This document shows, one piece after another, positions 42,155 to 52,356 of a stretch of 64,000 bases of DNA (the first letter of the stretch is position 1; every line of letters begins with the position of its first letter). Under the pieces are notes generated by a model. It was given only the letters and a program-made list of their open reading frames with translations, searched no databases and was not told the DNA's origin. Location of the stretch: the NCBI RefSeq assembly GCF_029223255.1, contig NZ_JARHUC010000005.1, positions 354,340-418,339 on the forward strand. Reading direction: 5' to 3'. The stretch is from Albimonas marina (GTDB lineage: Bacteria; Pseudomonadota; Alphaproteobacteria; Rhodobacterales; Rhodobacteraceae). The translations under genes were made by a program, and so were the position numbers.

Positions 42155-43258
42155 ATGCAGTTCGGCCTGTTCAACCTGCTGACCTATCGCGACAATCCCG
42201 GCGGCATCGCCGGGGTGATCGAGGACAGCCGCACCATGGTGCGGCTGGCCGAGCAGGCGGGCTTCCACGCCGCCTGGTTCGCCGAACACCATTTCACGAA
42301 TTACTCGCTGTCCGTGTCGCCGCTGATGATGGCGAGCCACATGGCCGCCGCGACCTCGACCATCAAGATCGGGCCGGCGGTGGTGGTGCTGCCGCTGCAT
42401 AACCCGCTGCGGGTGGCGCAGGAGATCGCGCTGCTGGACCAGATGTCGGGGGGGCGGGCGCTGCTGGGGCTGGGCTCGGGCTACCAGCCCTACGAGTTCG
42501 ACCGCTTCAAGATCGACATCGCCGCGAAGAACGAGGTGTTCTGCGAATATTTCGAGGTGCTCCGCCAGGCGATGGAGGAGGGGCATGTCGAGTTTCGCGG
42601 AAAACACTTCGAGGCGCCCTCGACCGTCTTCGCCATGCGCCCCGCCTCCGGCAAGCTGCCGCCGCTGTTCCTGACCACGCAGGCCCCGGAAGTCCTGAAG
42701 GCCGTCGGCCCGCACGAGCCCACCGCCTTCATCGCCGGCGCCTGGTCGGGCAAGGCCGATGCGCTGGTGAAGTCGAAGGAGGGGCTGCGGGCGAACTGGA
42801 TCGCCTCCGGCCTGCCCGAGTCGACCATGCGCATCGCCATGCAGCAGTACATCGCCGTGGTCCGCTCCCACGCCGAGGCGCTGGAGGCGGCGGAGCGCGC
42901 CCGCTCCTACGCCCGCATGGTGTGGGCGCTGCGCCAGCCCAAGATCGACCTGACCGCGTCGGGCGAGATCGTGCCGCTGGAGCTGCCGGACGAGCCCAGC
43001 CTCGAGGATCTGGCCCGCAACATGGTGATCGGCGACTCTCATGAAGTGGCCGAGCGGATCGTGGCGGACATCCGCACCCTGGGCCCCGTTCACTACAACT
43101 GCTTCTTCCAGTTCGGCGACATGCCGATCCGCATGGCCGCCGCCTCCCTGGAGCGTTTCGGCGCCGAGGTGATCCCGCTGGTGGAGAAGGAAGTGGGCCC
43201 GCTTTCCGAGCTCGGCGACGCCGGCGAGGCGCCGCGCGCCATCGCCCGCGCCGTCTGA
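42155..43258 (+). CDS. LLM-class flavin-dependent monooxygenase, first paralogue
   Basis: The 367-residue protein is a bacterial luciferase-like (LLM) TIM-barrel enzyme that would use FMNH2 and oxygen. HAAWFAEHHFTNYS carries the conserved active-site His pair and GLGSGYQPYEFDRF is the flavin-phosphate region. It shares WFAEHHFTN and G-GYQPYEFDRF with the gene at 53953. The ATG at 42155 follows GGGGAGAGCC; the longer open frame upstream is low complexity. Pyrimidine-opening RutA is an LLM enzyme, which makes a ring-directed oxidation conceivable here (inference). No flavin reductase gene is in view. Confidence 0.87.
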   Translation: MQFGLFNLLTYRDNPGGIAGVIEDSRTMVRLAEQAGFHAAWFAEHHFTNYSLSVSPLMMASHMAAATSTIKIGPAVVVLPLHNPLRVAQEIALLDQMSGGRALLGLGSGYQPYEFDRFKIDIAAKNEVFCEYFEVLRQAMEEGHVEFRGKHFEAPSTVFAMRPASGKLPPLFLTTQAPEVLKAVGPHEPTAFIAGAWSGKADALVKSKEGLRANWIASGLPESTMRIAMQQYIAVVRSHAEALEAAERARSYARMVWALRQPKIDLTASGEIVPLELPDEPSLEDLARNMVIGDSHEVAERIVADIRTLGPVHYNCFFQFGDMPIRMAAASLERFGAEVIPLVEKEVGPLSELGDAGEAPRAIARAV

Positions 43259-43286
43259 CCCCATAACAAGAACAAGGAGGCGCCCA

Positions 43287-45359
43287 GTGGCCTGGCGCAT
43301 CGGAGTGGACATCGGCGGCACCTTCACGGACGTCGCGATGGTCGAGGAAGAGACGGGGCGCATCGGCATCGCCAAGGTCCCGACGACCCCGCTGGACTTC
43401 GCGGAGGGCGTGCTGGCGGGCCTCTCGCAGGGGCTGGAGCGGCAGGGCGTGGGCCCGGACGCCGTGACCCTGCTGAGCCACGCGACCACCATCGTCACCA
43501 ACGCCCTGCTGGAGAAGAAGGGCGCGCCCTGCGCCTTCGTCGGCACCCGCGGGCACCGGGACGTGCTGGAGCTGCGCCGCTCGGTCCGCATCGACCTCTA
43601 CGACCTGGAGCAGGACGCGCCGCCGGTCATCATCCCCCGGCAGAACCGCTTCGAGATCACCGAGCGGGTGGACGCGCAGGGCGACGTGGTGACCCCGCTG
43701 GACGAGAGCGAGATCCCGGCGCTGGTGGAGCGGATCAAGGCCTGCGGAGCGCAGACGGTCGCCGTGAGCTTCCTGTTCTCGTTCCTCAACCCCGCGCATG
43801 AACAGCGGGTGGGCGAGCTGCTGCGCGCCGCCCTGCCCGGCGTGCAGATCTTCCTCAGCTCCGACGTGCTGCCGGAGATCCGGGAGTTCGAGCGCGCCTC
43901 GACCACCGCGGTCTGCGCCTACGTCGGGCCGCTGCTGGAGTCCTACCTGAACCGCCTCAGCGAGGCCGTGAACGGGATCGGGTTGCCGGAGCTGCACGTC
44001 ATGGGCTCCTCGGGCGGCGTGGTGGACATCGCGGAGTGCCTGCGGATGCCGGCGCAGGCGGTGGAATCCGGGCCTGCTGCCGGCGTGATCGCGGCGGCGC
44101 TGGCGGGCGAGCAGCTGGGGCTGGACCGGGTGATGTCCTTCGACATGGGCGGGACCACGGCCAAGGCCTCGGTGATCGTCGATGGCGAGATCCAGGTGAC
44201 GGCGGAATACGAGGTCGGCGGGACCTCGAACGCCAAGCGCTGGCTGAACGGCTCCGGCCACCCCATCCGGGTGCCGGTGGTGGACCTGGCGGAGGTGTCT
44301 TCCGGGGGCGGCTCGATCGCCTGGGTGGACCTGGGCGGGGCGCTGAAGGTGGGGCCGCACTCGGCGGGCTCGCTGCCCGGGCCGGTGGCCTATGGGCGCG
44401 GCGGGACCAAGCCGACGGTGACCGACGCCAACGTGATCCTGGGGTATCTGAACCCGGTCTCGCTGCTGGACGGCGACCTGAAGATCGACCGGGAGGGGGC
44501 GATCCGGGCGATGGAGGCCGAGGTCGGCTCGGTCCTGGGCCTCTCGGCGCATGAGGCGGCGCAGCGGGTGGTTCAGGTGGTCAACGCCAACATGACCCAG
44601 GCGCTGCGCATCGTTTCGGTGGAGCGCGGCCTGGACCCGACCGAGTTCACGCTAATGGCCTTCGGCGGCGCGGGCGCGATCCACGCGATCTTCCTGGCGG
44701 AGGAGCTGGGCATGACCTCGGTGGTGGTGCCGCCGGCGCCGGGCGTGTTCTCGGCCCTGGGGCTGGTGACCACGAACCTGAAGCGGGACTATTCGAAGAC
44801 GGTCTATGCGGACCTCGGCTCGCTGACGCCCGCGGCGCTGATGGCGGAATACGCGGTGATGGAGGCCGACGGGCTGCGGATGCTGGAGGGCGCCAAGGTG
44901 CCCGAGGCGCGGCGCAAGCTGGTCCGCCAGGCGGACGTGCGCTATCGCCGGCAGGCCTACGAGCTGACGGTGAACGTGCCCGAGGGCGAGCTGGACGAGG
45001 CCGCGATGCAGGCCATCGCCACCGCCTTCCACGAAAAGCACCGCCAGACCTACGGCCACGCCAACGAGGCGGAGCCGATCCAGCTGGTCAACATCCGCCT
45101 CTCGGCGCTCGGCCTGCTGCCGAGCCTGCGGCTGAGCCTCGACATCGACCCCACCGCGGCGCGGCGCGAGACGCGGCCCGTGTGGTTCCCCGAGGGGGGC
45201 GAGGTCGACTGCCCGGTGATCTGGCGCGACGGCATCGCGGCCGACGCCGAGTTCCCCGGACCCGCGATCGTGGAATCCCTCGACGCCACCACCGTGGTTC
45301 CGCCCGGCTGGACCGTGAAGGTCGACGCCGACGGTTTCCTGCACGCCCGGAGGGCCTGA
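43287..45359 (+). CDS. hyuA: Hydantoinase/oxoprolinase subunit A (HyuA)
   Basis: This 690-residue subunit belongs to the HyuA/5-oxoprolinase A/acetone carboxylase beta family of ATP-dependent enzymes. The phosphate-binding N-terminus is IGVDIGGTFTDVAMV. LLSHATTIVTNALLEKKG, TRGHRDVLELRRS, MSFDMGGTTAKASVI and GGGSIAWVDLGGALKVGPHSAG are family motifs. With HyuB it would open a five-membered cyclic amide such as hydantoin or 5-oxoproline with ATP. The GTG start has AAGGAGG 7 bases upstream. hyuB starts 3 bp after its stop. Confidence 0.9.
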   Translation: MAWRIGVDIGGTFTDVAMVEEETGRIGIAKVPTTPLDFAEGVLAGLSQGLERQGVGPDAVTLLSHATTIVTNALLEKKGAPCAFVGTRGHRDVLELRRSVRIDLYDLEQDAPPVIIPRQNRFEITERVDAQGDVVTPLDESEIPALVERIKACGAQTVAVSFLFSFLNPAHEQRVGELLRAALPGVQIFLSSDVLPEIREFERASTTAVCAYVGPLLESYLNRLSEAVNGIGLPELHVMGSSGGVVDIAECLRMPAQAVESGPAAGVIAAALAGEQLGLDRVMSFDMGGTTAKASVIVDGEIQVTAEYEVGGTSNAKRWLNGSGHPIRVPVVDLAEVSSGGGSIAWVDLGGALKVGPHSAGSLPGPVAYGRGGTKPTVTDANVILGYLNPVSLLDGDLKIDREGAIRAMEAEVGSVLGLSAHEAAQRVVQVVNANMTQALRIVSVERGLDPTEFTLMAFGGAGAIHAIFLAEELGMTSVVVPPAPGVFSALGLVTTNLKRDYSKTVYADLGSLTPAALMAEYAVMEADGLRMLEGAKVPEARRKLVRQADVRYRRQAYELTVNVPEGELDEAAMQAIATAFHEKHRQTYGHANEAEPIQLVNIRLSALGLLPSLRLSLDIDPTAARRETRPVWFPEGGEVDCPVIWRDGIAADAEFPGPAIVESLDATTVVPPGWTVKVDADGFLHARRA

Positions 45360-45362
45360 GCC

Positions 45363-47099
45363 ATGGCCGGTTTCGACCAGTCCAACCCGACCGCCGGAAT
45401 CGACGCGGCCCGCTTCGAGGTCGTGAAGAACGCCCTGATCTCGGCGGCCGAGGAGATGAAGATCGTCCTCGCCAAGACCGCCTATTCGCCGCTGCTGAAG
45501 ATGGCGGGCGACTACTCCTGCGGGATCTTCTCCAGCACCGGCGACATGGTCGCGCAGGGGCCGGACCTGCCGATCCATCTGGGCTCGATGCCCGATGCGG
45601 TGCGCTCGGTCGTGCAGACCTTCCCGGAGCCCAAGGAAGGCGAGGTCTACATCCACAACGACCCGTATCACGGCGGCAGCCACCTGCCCGACGTGAACGT
45701 GGTGATGCCGGCGTTCTATGAAGGGCGGCTGCTGGGCTACGGCTGCGTGCGCGCGCACTGGCCGGACATCGGCGGGGGCGCGCCGGGGTCCTATTCCGCG
45801 GTGACCGAGATCTACGGCGAGGGGCTGCGGATGCCGCCCACGCGGATCTACGTCGACGGCAAGCCCGACGAGAACATCGAGCGCTTCATCCTCGCCAACG
45901 TCCGCGCCCCGTCGGAGCGGCAGGGCGACCTGCGCGCCCAGGTGGCGGCGAACAAGCGCGCCGTGGACCGCATGGGGGCGCTCGCGAAGAAATACGGGAC
46001 CGACGAGCTGCTGAGGATCATGGACGCGATCCTCGACTACTCCGAGGTGATGATGCGCGCGGCCCTGCGGGAGCTGCCGGACGGCGTGACCTCCTTCGTC
46101 GACACGATCGACGGCGACGGCATCGTCGAGCCGGGCGAGGCGCATGACATGACCTTCAAGGTCGCGCTGACGCTGACCAAGACCGGCGACGAGATCGTGC
46201 TGGACTTCACCGGCTCGGATCCGCGGGTGAAGGGGCCGATGAACGCGCCGCTGACGGTGACCGCCTCGGGCTGCTTCGCGGCGCTGAAATGGGCGCTGGA
46301 TCCCAAGGCGCTGATCCCGCCGAACTCGGGCTCCTGGCGGCCGGTGACGGTGACGGCGCCCAAGGGCTGCGTGGTCAACGCGCAGGAGCCGGCGCCGGTC
46401 ACCTACGCCAACCACGAGATGTCGGCGCGGATCTCGGACATCGTGTTCCGCTGCCTGCACGACCTGTGTCCGGGGCGCACGCCCGCGGGCTCCCAGGGGA
46501 CCGGCGGCGTGACCATCTTCGGCGGCCAGGATTACCGCAACGGGAACACCTACATCTCCTACGAGGTGACCAAGGGCGGCTTCGGCGCCCGGCCGATGAA
46601 GGACGGGATGAACGGCGTCTCGACCTGCATCGGCAACATGCTCAACACCCCCGTCGAGATCATGGAGATGTCGTTCCCGGTGCGGATCGAGGAATACACG
46701 CTCGCCGCCGACACCGGGGGCGCGGGCAAGTACCGGGGCGGCCTGGGCGTGCGCCGGATCTGGCGGGTGCTGGGCGCGGACGCCAACTGCGCGACCTGCG
46801 TCGAGCGGACCATGACGCCGGCCTTCGGGCTGAACGGCGGCAAGGACGGCGCCTGCGCCGAGGTCACGCTGGTCCTGCCCGACGGCACGCGGGAGCGCAA
46901 GGAAGGCAAGGGCGGCTTCGGCGCGCCCAAGGACAGCCTGCTGATCTTCCAGGTGCCCGGCTCGGGCGGCTACGGCGACCCCGCGGAACGCGATCCGGAG
47001 GCGCTGCGCGCCGACCTCGCCGCGGGTTACGTCACGCCAGAGGCGGCCGCCCGGGACTACAAGGAAGCCTTTGCGAAACTTAATGAGGCGGGCGCCTAG
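45363..47099 (+). CDS. hyuB: Hydantoinase/oxoprolinase subunit B (HyuB)
   Basis: The 578-residue partner of HyuA shows the family pattern: FEVVKNALISAAEEMKIVLAKTAYSP, GDMVAQGPDLPIHLGSMP, HNDPYHGGSHLPDVNVVMP, ARVRAPSERQGDLRAQVAANKRAV-type NVRAPSERQGDLRAQVAAN and GGQDYRNGNTYISYE. It forms the second half of the ATP-dependent amidase. Length is usual (about 520-580). It is followed after 54 bp by a binding-protein gene with a good ribosome binding site. Confidence 0.9.
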   Translation: MAGFDQSNPTAGIDAARFEVVKNALISAAEEMKIVLAKTAYSPLLKMAGDYSCGIFSSTGDMVAQGPDLPIHLGSMPDAVRSVVQTFPEPKEGEVYIHNDPYHGGSHLPDVNVVMPAFYEGRLLGYGCVRAHWPDIGGGAPGSYSAVTEIYGEGLRMPPTRIYVDGKPDENIERFILANVRAPSERQGDLRAQVAANKRAVDRMGALAKKYGTDELLRIMDAILDYSEVMMRAALRELPDGVTSFVDTIDGDGIVEPGEAHDMTFKVALTLTKTGDEIVLDFTGSDPRVKGPMNAPLTVTASGCFAALKWALDPKALIPPNSGSWRPVTVTAPKGCVVNAQEPAPVTYANHEMSARISDIVFRCLHDLCPGRTPAGSQGTGGVTIFGGQDYRNGNTYISYEVTKGGFGARPMKDGMNGVSTCIGNMLNTPVEIMEMSFPVRIEEYTLAADTGGAGKYRGGLGVRRIWRVLGADANCATCVERTMTPAFGLNGGKDGACAEVTLVLPDGTRERKEGKGGFGAPKDSLLIFQVPGSGGYGDPAERDPEALRADLAAGYVTPEAAARDYKEAFAKLNEAGA

Positions 47100-47153
47100 A
47101 CCCGCATCCACCACCACCTCCACCGCCGACAGGGATCACGAGAAGGGGGCCCC

Positions 47154-48764
47154 ATGACCGACTTCAACCGACGCCAGGTGCTGATGGCCGCGGCCGCCGC
47201 GACCGCCGCGGCCAGCCTGCCGAAATTCGCCGTCGCGCAGACGCGCGAGGAGACGCTGCGCTTCGTCCACGGCAGCGTCTGGACCGCGCTGACCGCCGGC
47301 GACCTGACCGGCAGCCGCGCCTCGCTGGCGCTGTCGACCAACGTCTACGACCGCCTGGTCCGCTTCGGCCGCAAGGAGGCCGAGGGCGGCGGCTACGAGT
47401 TCGACTTCGACGTGATCGAGCCCGAGCTGTGCGAGAGCTTCTCGATCTCCGAGGACGGCAAGGTGCTGACCTTCAGGATGAAGCCCGACGCCAAGTGGCA
47501 CGACGGCTCGCCGGTGACGGTCGAGGACGTGAAGTGGTCGCTCGACCGCGCGGTGTCGGCCGAGACGATGTCGAAGAGCCAGCTCGCCTCGGGCTCGATC
47601 ACCTCGCCCGACCAGATCGCGGTGGTGGACGACATGACCGTGACGGTGACGCTGCCCGAGGCCGACCGCCTCGCGTTGCCGAACCTCGCGATGTACCTGG
47701 CGCCGATGATCAACTCGACGCTGGCGAAGGCCAACGCGACCGAGGCCGACCCCTGGGCGATCGAGTGGCTGCGCACCAACGCCGCCGCCTCGGGCGCCTT
47801 CAAGGTCGAGCGGATGAGCCCCGACGGCGCCCAGGTCGTGCTGGCGCGCAACGACGACTGGACCGGCGGCCCCCTGCCCGGCTTCAAGCGCGTGATCGTG
47901 CAGGGCGTGCCCGAGGCCGCGACCCGCGCCACCCTGCTGCAGAAGGGCGACGCGGACCTGTGCCTGGACTTCTCGCCCACGGATCTCGAGGTGCTGGAGG
48001 CCGCTGACGGCGTGAAGGTGATCCAGACCCCGCAGCCCTCGGGCTTCGCGGCGCTGGTGTTCAACACCCAGATGGCCCCGTTCGACGATCCCAAGCTGCG
48101 CAAGGCGATCTCGATGGCCCTGCCCTACGAGAAGATCTTCGAGACCGCGGCCAACGGCCAGGGCATGAAGCTGTTCGACGGGACCTGGGACGGGACGCCG
48201 GAGACGGGCGTGTTCCCGCAGCCGATGCCCTACACGGTCGACATCGAGGCCGCGAAGGCGATGGTCGAGGAGGCGGGGCACGCGGGCATCACGGTTCCGC
48301 TCTACTACACCGTCGGCAAGGCGGGCGACTTCGACCCGGCCGCCGCCCTGATCCAGGAGGCGCTGGCCAAGATCGGCATCACCGTCGAGATCAAGAAGAC
48401 CCCCGACGCCCAGTACGCCGAGATCGTCACCGCCAAGACGGCGCCGATGCTGCTGGAGCGCTCGTTGGCGCTGCTGCCCTCGCCCGACTACTTCTTCCGC
48501 ATCTTCCTCAACGGCGACAGCCGCTGGAACTTCTCCTCCTGGGCCAACCCCGAGGTGGCCGAGATCCTGCCCGTCGCCCGCTACGAGGCGGACGCGGCGG
48601 CCTATGAGGAGATGACCAAGAAGCTGGTGAGCCTCGCCTACGAGGAGACGCCGATGGTGATGCTGTGGAAGCCTACCACCAAGGCGGCGATGGCCGAGGG
48701 CGTGACGGGCTACACCATGTGGTATCACTTCGGGCCGGACTTCCGGACCCTGGGCCACGCATGA
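47154..48764 (+). CDS. Dipeptide-type ABC transporter substrate-binding protein
   Basis: This 536-residue periplasmic protein belongs to the SBP_bac_5 (DppA/OppA) family. The N-terminus NRRQVLMAAAAATAAASLPKFAVAQ is a twin-arginine signal. MKPDAKWHDGSPVTVEDVKWSLDR is the hallmark of the family. It delivers a peptide-like or other organic ligand to the permeases that follow directly (ATGA overlap). The flanking hydantoinase genes suggest a cyclic amide or its open form as ligand (inference). Confidence 0.9.
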   Translation: MTDFNRRQVLMAAAAATAAASLPKFAVAQTREETLRFVHGSVWTALTAGDLTGSRASLALSTNVYDRLVRFGRKEAEGGGYEFDFDVIEPELCESFSISEDGKVLTFRMKPDAKWHDGSPVTVEDVKWSLDRAVSAETMSKSQLASGSITSPDQIAVVDDMTVTVTLPEADRLALPNLAMYLAPMINSTLAKANATEADPWAIEWLRTNAAASGAFKVERMSPDGAQVVLARNDDWTGGPLPGFKRVIVQGVPEAATRATLLQKGDADLCLDFSPTDLEVLEAADGVKVIQTPQPSGFAALVFNTQMAPFDDPKLRKAISMALPYEKIFETAANGQGMKLFDGTWDGTPETGVFPQPMPYTVDIEAAKAMVEEAGHAGITVPLYYTVGKAGDFDPAAALIQEALAKIGITVEIKKTPDAQYAEIVTAKTAPMLLERSLALLPSPDYFFRIFLNGDSRWNFSSWANPEVAEILPVARYEADAAAYEEMTKKLVSLAYEETPMVMLWKPTTKAAMAEGVTGYTMWYHFGPDFRTLGHA

Positions 48765-49807
48765 GCGGCGCGCCGGGAAGACCTGCCTTCGCGGCGATGA
48801 GGGGGGTCGGGGGGCGTCTGCTCTCCGCCCTGCCGGCGCTGTTCGGGGTGCTGGCCTTGACCTTCATCCTGATGCGGGTGCTGCCCGGCGACCCGGCGAG
48901 CTTCTTCGTCTCCTCCCCCACGGCGGGGGAGGCGGAGCTTGAAATCGTGCGGCAGCGGATGGGCCTGGACCAGCCGCTGCCGCTGCAGTTCCTCTACTAC
49001 CTCGGCGACCTCGCGACGGGGGACCTCGGCACCGCGATGACCACGGGCCGCCCGGTGACCGCGGACCTGCTGGAGCGTCTGCCGGCCTCGCTGGAGCTGA
49101 CGCTGGCGGGGCTGCTGCTGGCGCTGGCGGTGGCGATCCCGGCGGGCGTGCTAGCGGCGATGCGGCCGGGCTCGGTCTTCGATCACGCGGTGCGGGTCCT
49201 GTGCTCGGCCGGCGTGTCGCTGCCGACCTTCGTGTCGGGGCTGCTGCTGGTCTACGTGTTCTATTACTGGCTGGGATGGGCGCCGGACCCCACGGGACGG
49301 CTCGACGTCTTCGCCTTCCCGCCCGAGACGGTGACCGGCTTCCTGCTGATCGACTGCATCCTTGCGGGGGACTGGGAGACCTGGTGGAGCTCCCTGAGCC
49401 GCCTGGTCCTGCCCGCCTGCACCATGGCGCTGTTCACCATCGCGCCGCTGGCACGGATCACCCGCGGCTCGATGCTGGCGGTGCTGACCTCGGACTTCGT
49501 GCGAACGGCCGAGGCGGTCGGCCTGCCCCGCTGGAAGGTGATCGTGACCTATGCGCTGCGCAACGCGCTGATCCCGGTTGTGACCATCTCGGGCACGATT
49601 TTCTCGACCATGCTGGGCGCCAACGTGCTGGTGGAGAAGGTGTTCTCCTGGCCGGGGGTGGGGCGCTACGCGCTGGATGCGCTGATGGCCTCGGACTACG
49701 CGCCGGTGCAGGGGTTCGTGCTGCTGATGGCGTCGATCTTCGTGCTGGTGAACCTGGTGGTGGACCTGACCTACGCGGTCATCGATCCGCGGGTGAGCCT
49801 GTCATGA
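48761..49807 (+). CDS. Dipeptide-type ABC transporter permease (DppB-like)
   Basis: The 348-residue permease has a first helix at about 18-40 (LLSALPALFGVLALTFILMRVLPGDPA), the DppB-type PGDPA and DLGTAMTTGRPV segments, and the EAA-like loop RTAEAVGLPRWKVIVTYALRNALIPV. GANVLVEKVFSWPGVGRYALDAL is typical of the family. Start fixed by ATGA overlap with the binding protein and stop overlaps the next gene likewise. Confidence 0.9.
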   Translation: MSGAPGRPAFAAMRGVGGRLLSALPALFGVLALTFILMRVLPGDPASFFVSSPTAGEAELEIVRQRMGLDQPLPLQFLYYLGDLATGDLGTAMTTGRPVTADLLERLPASLELTLAGLLLALAVAIPAGVLAAMRPGSVFDHAVRVLCSAGVSLPTFVSGLLLVYVFYYWLGWAPDPTGRLDVFAFPPETVTGFLLIDCILAGDWETWWSSLSRLVLPACTMALFTIAPLARITRGSMLAVLTSDFVRTAEAVGLPRWKVIVTYALRNALIPVVTISGTIFSTMLGANVLVEKVFSWPGVGRYALDALMASDYAPVQGFVLLMASIFVLVNLVVDLTYAVIDPRVSLS

Positions 49808-50673
49808 GCGTCTCGACGGAACCCCGCGCGCCCTCGCGGCTGGGCTCGGCCTGGTGGGTGCTGCGGCAGAACCCGGTGACGCTGATCGCGCTGGTCGGGG
49901 CGCTGCTGCTGGCCTGCGTGGCGATCTTCGCGCCCTGGATCGCGCCCTTCGATCCGCTGGAGTCGGGCGCGGGGCCGGCGCTGTCGCCGCCGTCTGCGAC
50001 CAACTGGGCGGGGACGGACCAGATCGGGCGGGACGTGTTCTCGCGCCTCATCTGGGCCTCGCGGCTGGACCTGTCGATCGCGCTGTCGGCGGTGCTGGTC
50101 TCTGGCGCGCTGGGCGCGGTGATCGGAGCGTTTTCCGGCTATGCCGGGGGGCGGCTGGACCGCGTCGTCGGGCGCATCGTCGACGTGATGATGGCCTTCC
50201 CGCTGTTCGTGCTGGCGATGGCGCTGGTGGCGGCCTTGGGGAACTCGGCGGTCAACATCGTGATCGCCACGGCGGTCATCAACCTGCCCTTCTACATCCG
50301 CGTGACGCGGGCCGAGGTGAATGCCCGGCGCGGCGCGGGATGGGTCGAGGCGGCGCGGCTGGCGGGCGCCTCGCATCCCCAGACGGTGCTGCGGTTCCTG
50401 CTGCCCAACGTGCTGCCGATCCTGGCGGTGCAGCTGTCGCTGAACCTCGGCTGGGCGATCATCAACGCCGCGGGGCTGAGCTTCATCGGCCTGGGCGTGC
50501 AGCCGCCGACGCCCGAATGGGGGATCATGGTGGCCGAGGGCGCCAGCTACATCACCTCGGGCAAGTGGTGGCTGGTGGCGTTCCCCGGCCTGGCCCTGAC
50601 CGTCTCGGTCCTGTGCTTCAACCTCGCCGGCGACGGGCTGCGCGACCTGCTGGACCCGAGGACGCGGCCGTGA
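49804..50673 (+). CDS. Dipeptide-type ABC transporter permease (DppC-like)
   Basis: The second permease has 289 residues: an N-terminal helix (TLIALVGALLLACVAIFAPWI), GTDQIGRDVFSRLIWASRLDL, the EAA loop VEAARLAGASHPQTVLRFLLPNVL and FIGLGVQPPTPEWGIMVAEG. These match DppC. It is joined to DppB and to the ATPase gene by overlaps. Confidence 0.9.
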   Translation: MSVSTEPRAPSRLGSAWWVLRQNPVTLIALVGALLLACVAIFAPWIAPFDPLESGAGPALSPPSATNWAGTDQIGRDVFSRLIWASRLDLSIALSAVLVSGALGAVIGAFSGYAGGRLDRVVGRIVDVMMAFPLFVLAMALVAALGNSAVNIVIATAVINLPFYIRVTRAEVNARRGAGWVEAARLAGASHPQTVLRFLLPNVLPILAVQLSLNLGWAIINAAGLSFIGLGVQPPTPEWGIMVAEGASYITSGKWWLVAFPGLALTVSVLCFNLAGDGLRDLLDPRTRP

Positions 50674-50675
50674 AG

Positions 50676-52343
50676 ATGGCGAGGGACATCCACATGGAGG
50701 CGAGCGTGAAGCCGATCCTCGAGATCGAGGACCTGCGCATCGCCTTCTCGGGCCGCGGCGGAGAGACCGAGGCGGTGAAGGGCGTGTCGCTCTCGGTCGC
50801 CCCCGGCGAGGTGCTGGGGGTGGTGGGCGAGAGCGGCTCCGGCAAGACCGTGACCATGCTGGCGGCCGCGGGGCTGCTGGAGCGCAACGGGCGGATCGCC
50901 TCCGGGCGCGTGCGGATCGCGGGGCAGGACGTGACGCGGGCCTCGCGCGGGATGCTGCGGCCGATCCGGGGCGCGGTGATCTCGATGATCTTCCAGAACC
51001 CGCGGTCGGCGCTGAACCCGATCCGGGCGGTCGGGGACCAGATCGCCGACGCGATCCGGGCGCATGAGCGGGTGTCGAAGGCCGAAGCGCGTTCGAGGGC
51101 GATCGCCCTGCTGGCCGACGTGAAGTTCCCCCGGCCGGCGGAGCAGTCGCGCGCTTATCCGCACGAGCTCTCGGGCGGCATGTGCCAACGGGCGATGATC
51201 GCCGTAGCCTTGGCCTGCCATCCAAAACTGCTGATCGCGGACGAGCCCACCACCGGCCTCGACCCCACCACGCAGAAGTCGGTGATGGACCTGCTGGCCG
51301 GCCTGATCGCCGAGCGGGGCATGGCCATGGTGCTGATCACCCACGACCTCGCCATGGCCGCGGAATACTGCGGCCGGGTGGCGGTGATGGAGCAGGGCAA
51401 GCTGGTGGAAGCCGGCCTGCCCCGCCGGATCTTCCTGGCGCCGCAGCATGCCTATACCCAGCGGCTCGTCGCCGCCTCGCCGACCCGCGGCGCGCAGGTC
51501 GAGGACCTGGTGCCGCCGGGCCTGCTGCCGGCCCTGCCGAAGGCGCCGGCGCCGAGCCTCGGGCGGCCGCACCTGCTCGAGGTGGTCGGGCTTCAGAAGG
51601 ACTTCGGCGGCGGCGCGAAGGCGGTGGACGGGGTCTCGTTCACGCTGAACGCGGGGCAGAGCCTGGGGCTGGTGGGCGAGAGCGGGTCGGGAAAGTCCAC
51701 GACCTCGCGCCTCGTGTGCCGGCTGCTGGACGCGGACGCGGGGGCCATCGTCTTCGACGGGCAGGACCTGGCGCAGGTGGCGGAGCGGGATTTTCATCGC
51801 TCGCCCCGGCGCACCGACATCCAACTGGTTTTCCAGGACCCGACCGACAGCCTGAACCCCCGGTTCTCGGCGCGCGAGTGCATCGCCGATCCGCTGCGCC
51901 GCCTGGGCGGGCTGCGGGGCCGCGAGCTGGAGGCGAAGGTGCGCGAGACGGCGGACCTCGTCAGCTTCCCGCAGGCGCTGCTCGACCGGCTGCCCCACCA
52001 GCTCTCGGGCGGGCAAAAGGCGCGCGTGGGCATCGGGCGGGCGGTCTGCCTGCGCCCAAAGCTGATGGTGCTGGACGAGCCGACGGCGGCGCTCGACGTC
52101 TCGGTGCAGGCGGTGGTGCTGCACCTGCTGGAGCGGCTGCGGCGGGAGATGGGGATGGCCTATCTCTTCGTCTCCCACGACCTGAACGTGGTGCGCATGA
52201 TGTGCGCCGACACGCTGGTGATGAAGTCGGGGCGCATCGTCGAGGCGGCGCCCACGGAGAAGCTCTTCACCGCGCCCGAGCATCCCTACACCCGCTCCCT
52301 TCTCGCCGCCGTGCCGTCGCTGGACGCGCTGGCGGGCGACTGA
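50676..52343 (+). CDS. Fused dipeptide-type ABC transporter ATPase (DppD-DppF)
   Basis: This protein of about 555 residues holds two full ATPase domains that are separate genes in many transporters. Domain 1 has GESGSGKTVTML, LSGGMCQRAMIAVAL and LLIADEPTTGLDPTTQ. Domain 2 has GESGSGKSTTSRLV, LSGGQKARVGIGRAV and LMVLDEPTAALDVSVQ. The end of each domain carries the oligopeptide-type tail (PQHAYTQRLVAASP, PEHPYTRSLLAAVP). The start is uncertain: GTG 50670 overlaps the dppC stop, ATG 50676 is used here, and GTG 50706 has the best ribosome binding site (GGAGG, 5 bases). Confidence 0.9.
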   Translation: MARDIHMEASVKPILEIEDLRIAFSGRGGETEAVKGVSLSVAPGEVLGVVGESGSGKTVTMLAAAGLLERNGRIASGRVRIAGQDVTRASRGMLRPIRGAVISMIFQNPRSALNPIRAVGDQIADAIRAHERVSKAEARSRAIALLADVKFPRPAEQSRAYPHELSGGMCQRAMIAVALACHPKLLIADEPTTGLDPTTQKSVMDLLAGLIAERGMAMVLITHDLAMAAEYCGRVAVMEQGKLVEAGLPRRIFLAPQHAYTQRLVAASPTRGAQVEDLVPPGLLPALPKAPAPSLGRPHLLEVVGLQKDFGGGAKAVDGVSFTLNAGQSLGLVGESGSGKSTTSRLVCRLLDADAGAIVFDGQDLAQVAERDFHRSPRRTDIQLVFQDPTDSLNPRFSARECIADPLRRLGGLRGRELEAKVRETADLVSFPQALLDRLPHQLSGGQKARVGIGRAVCLRPKLMVLDEPTAALDVSVQAVVLHLLERLRREMGMAYLFVSHDLNVVRMMCADTLVMKSGRIVEAAPTEKLFTAPEHPYTRSLLAAVPSLDALAGD

Positions 52344-52356
52344 ACGAGGCCCTGTC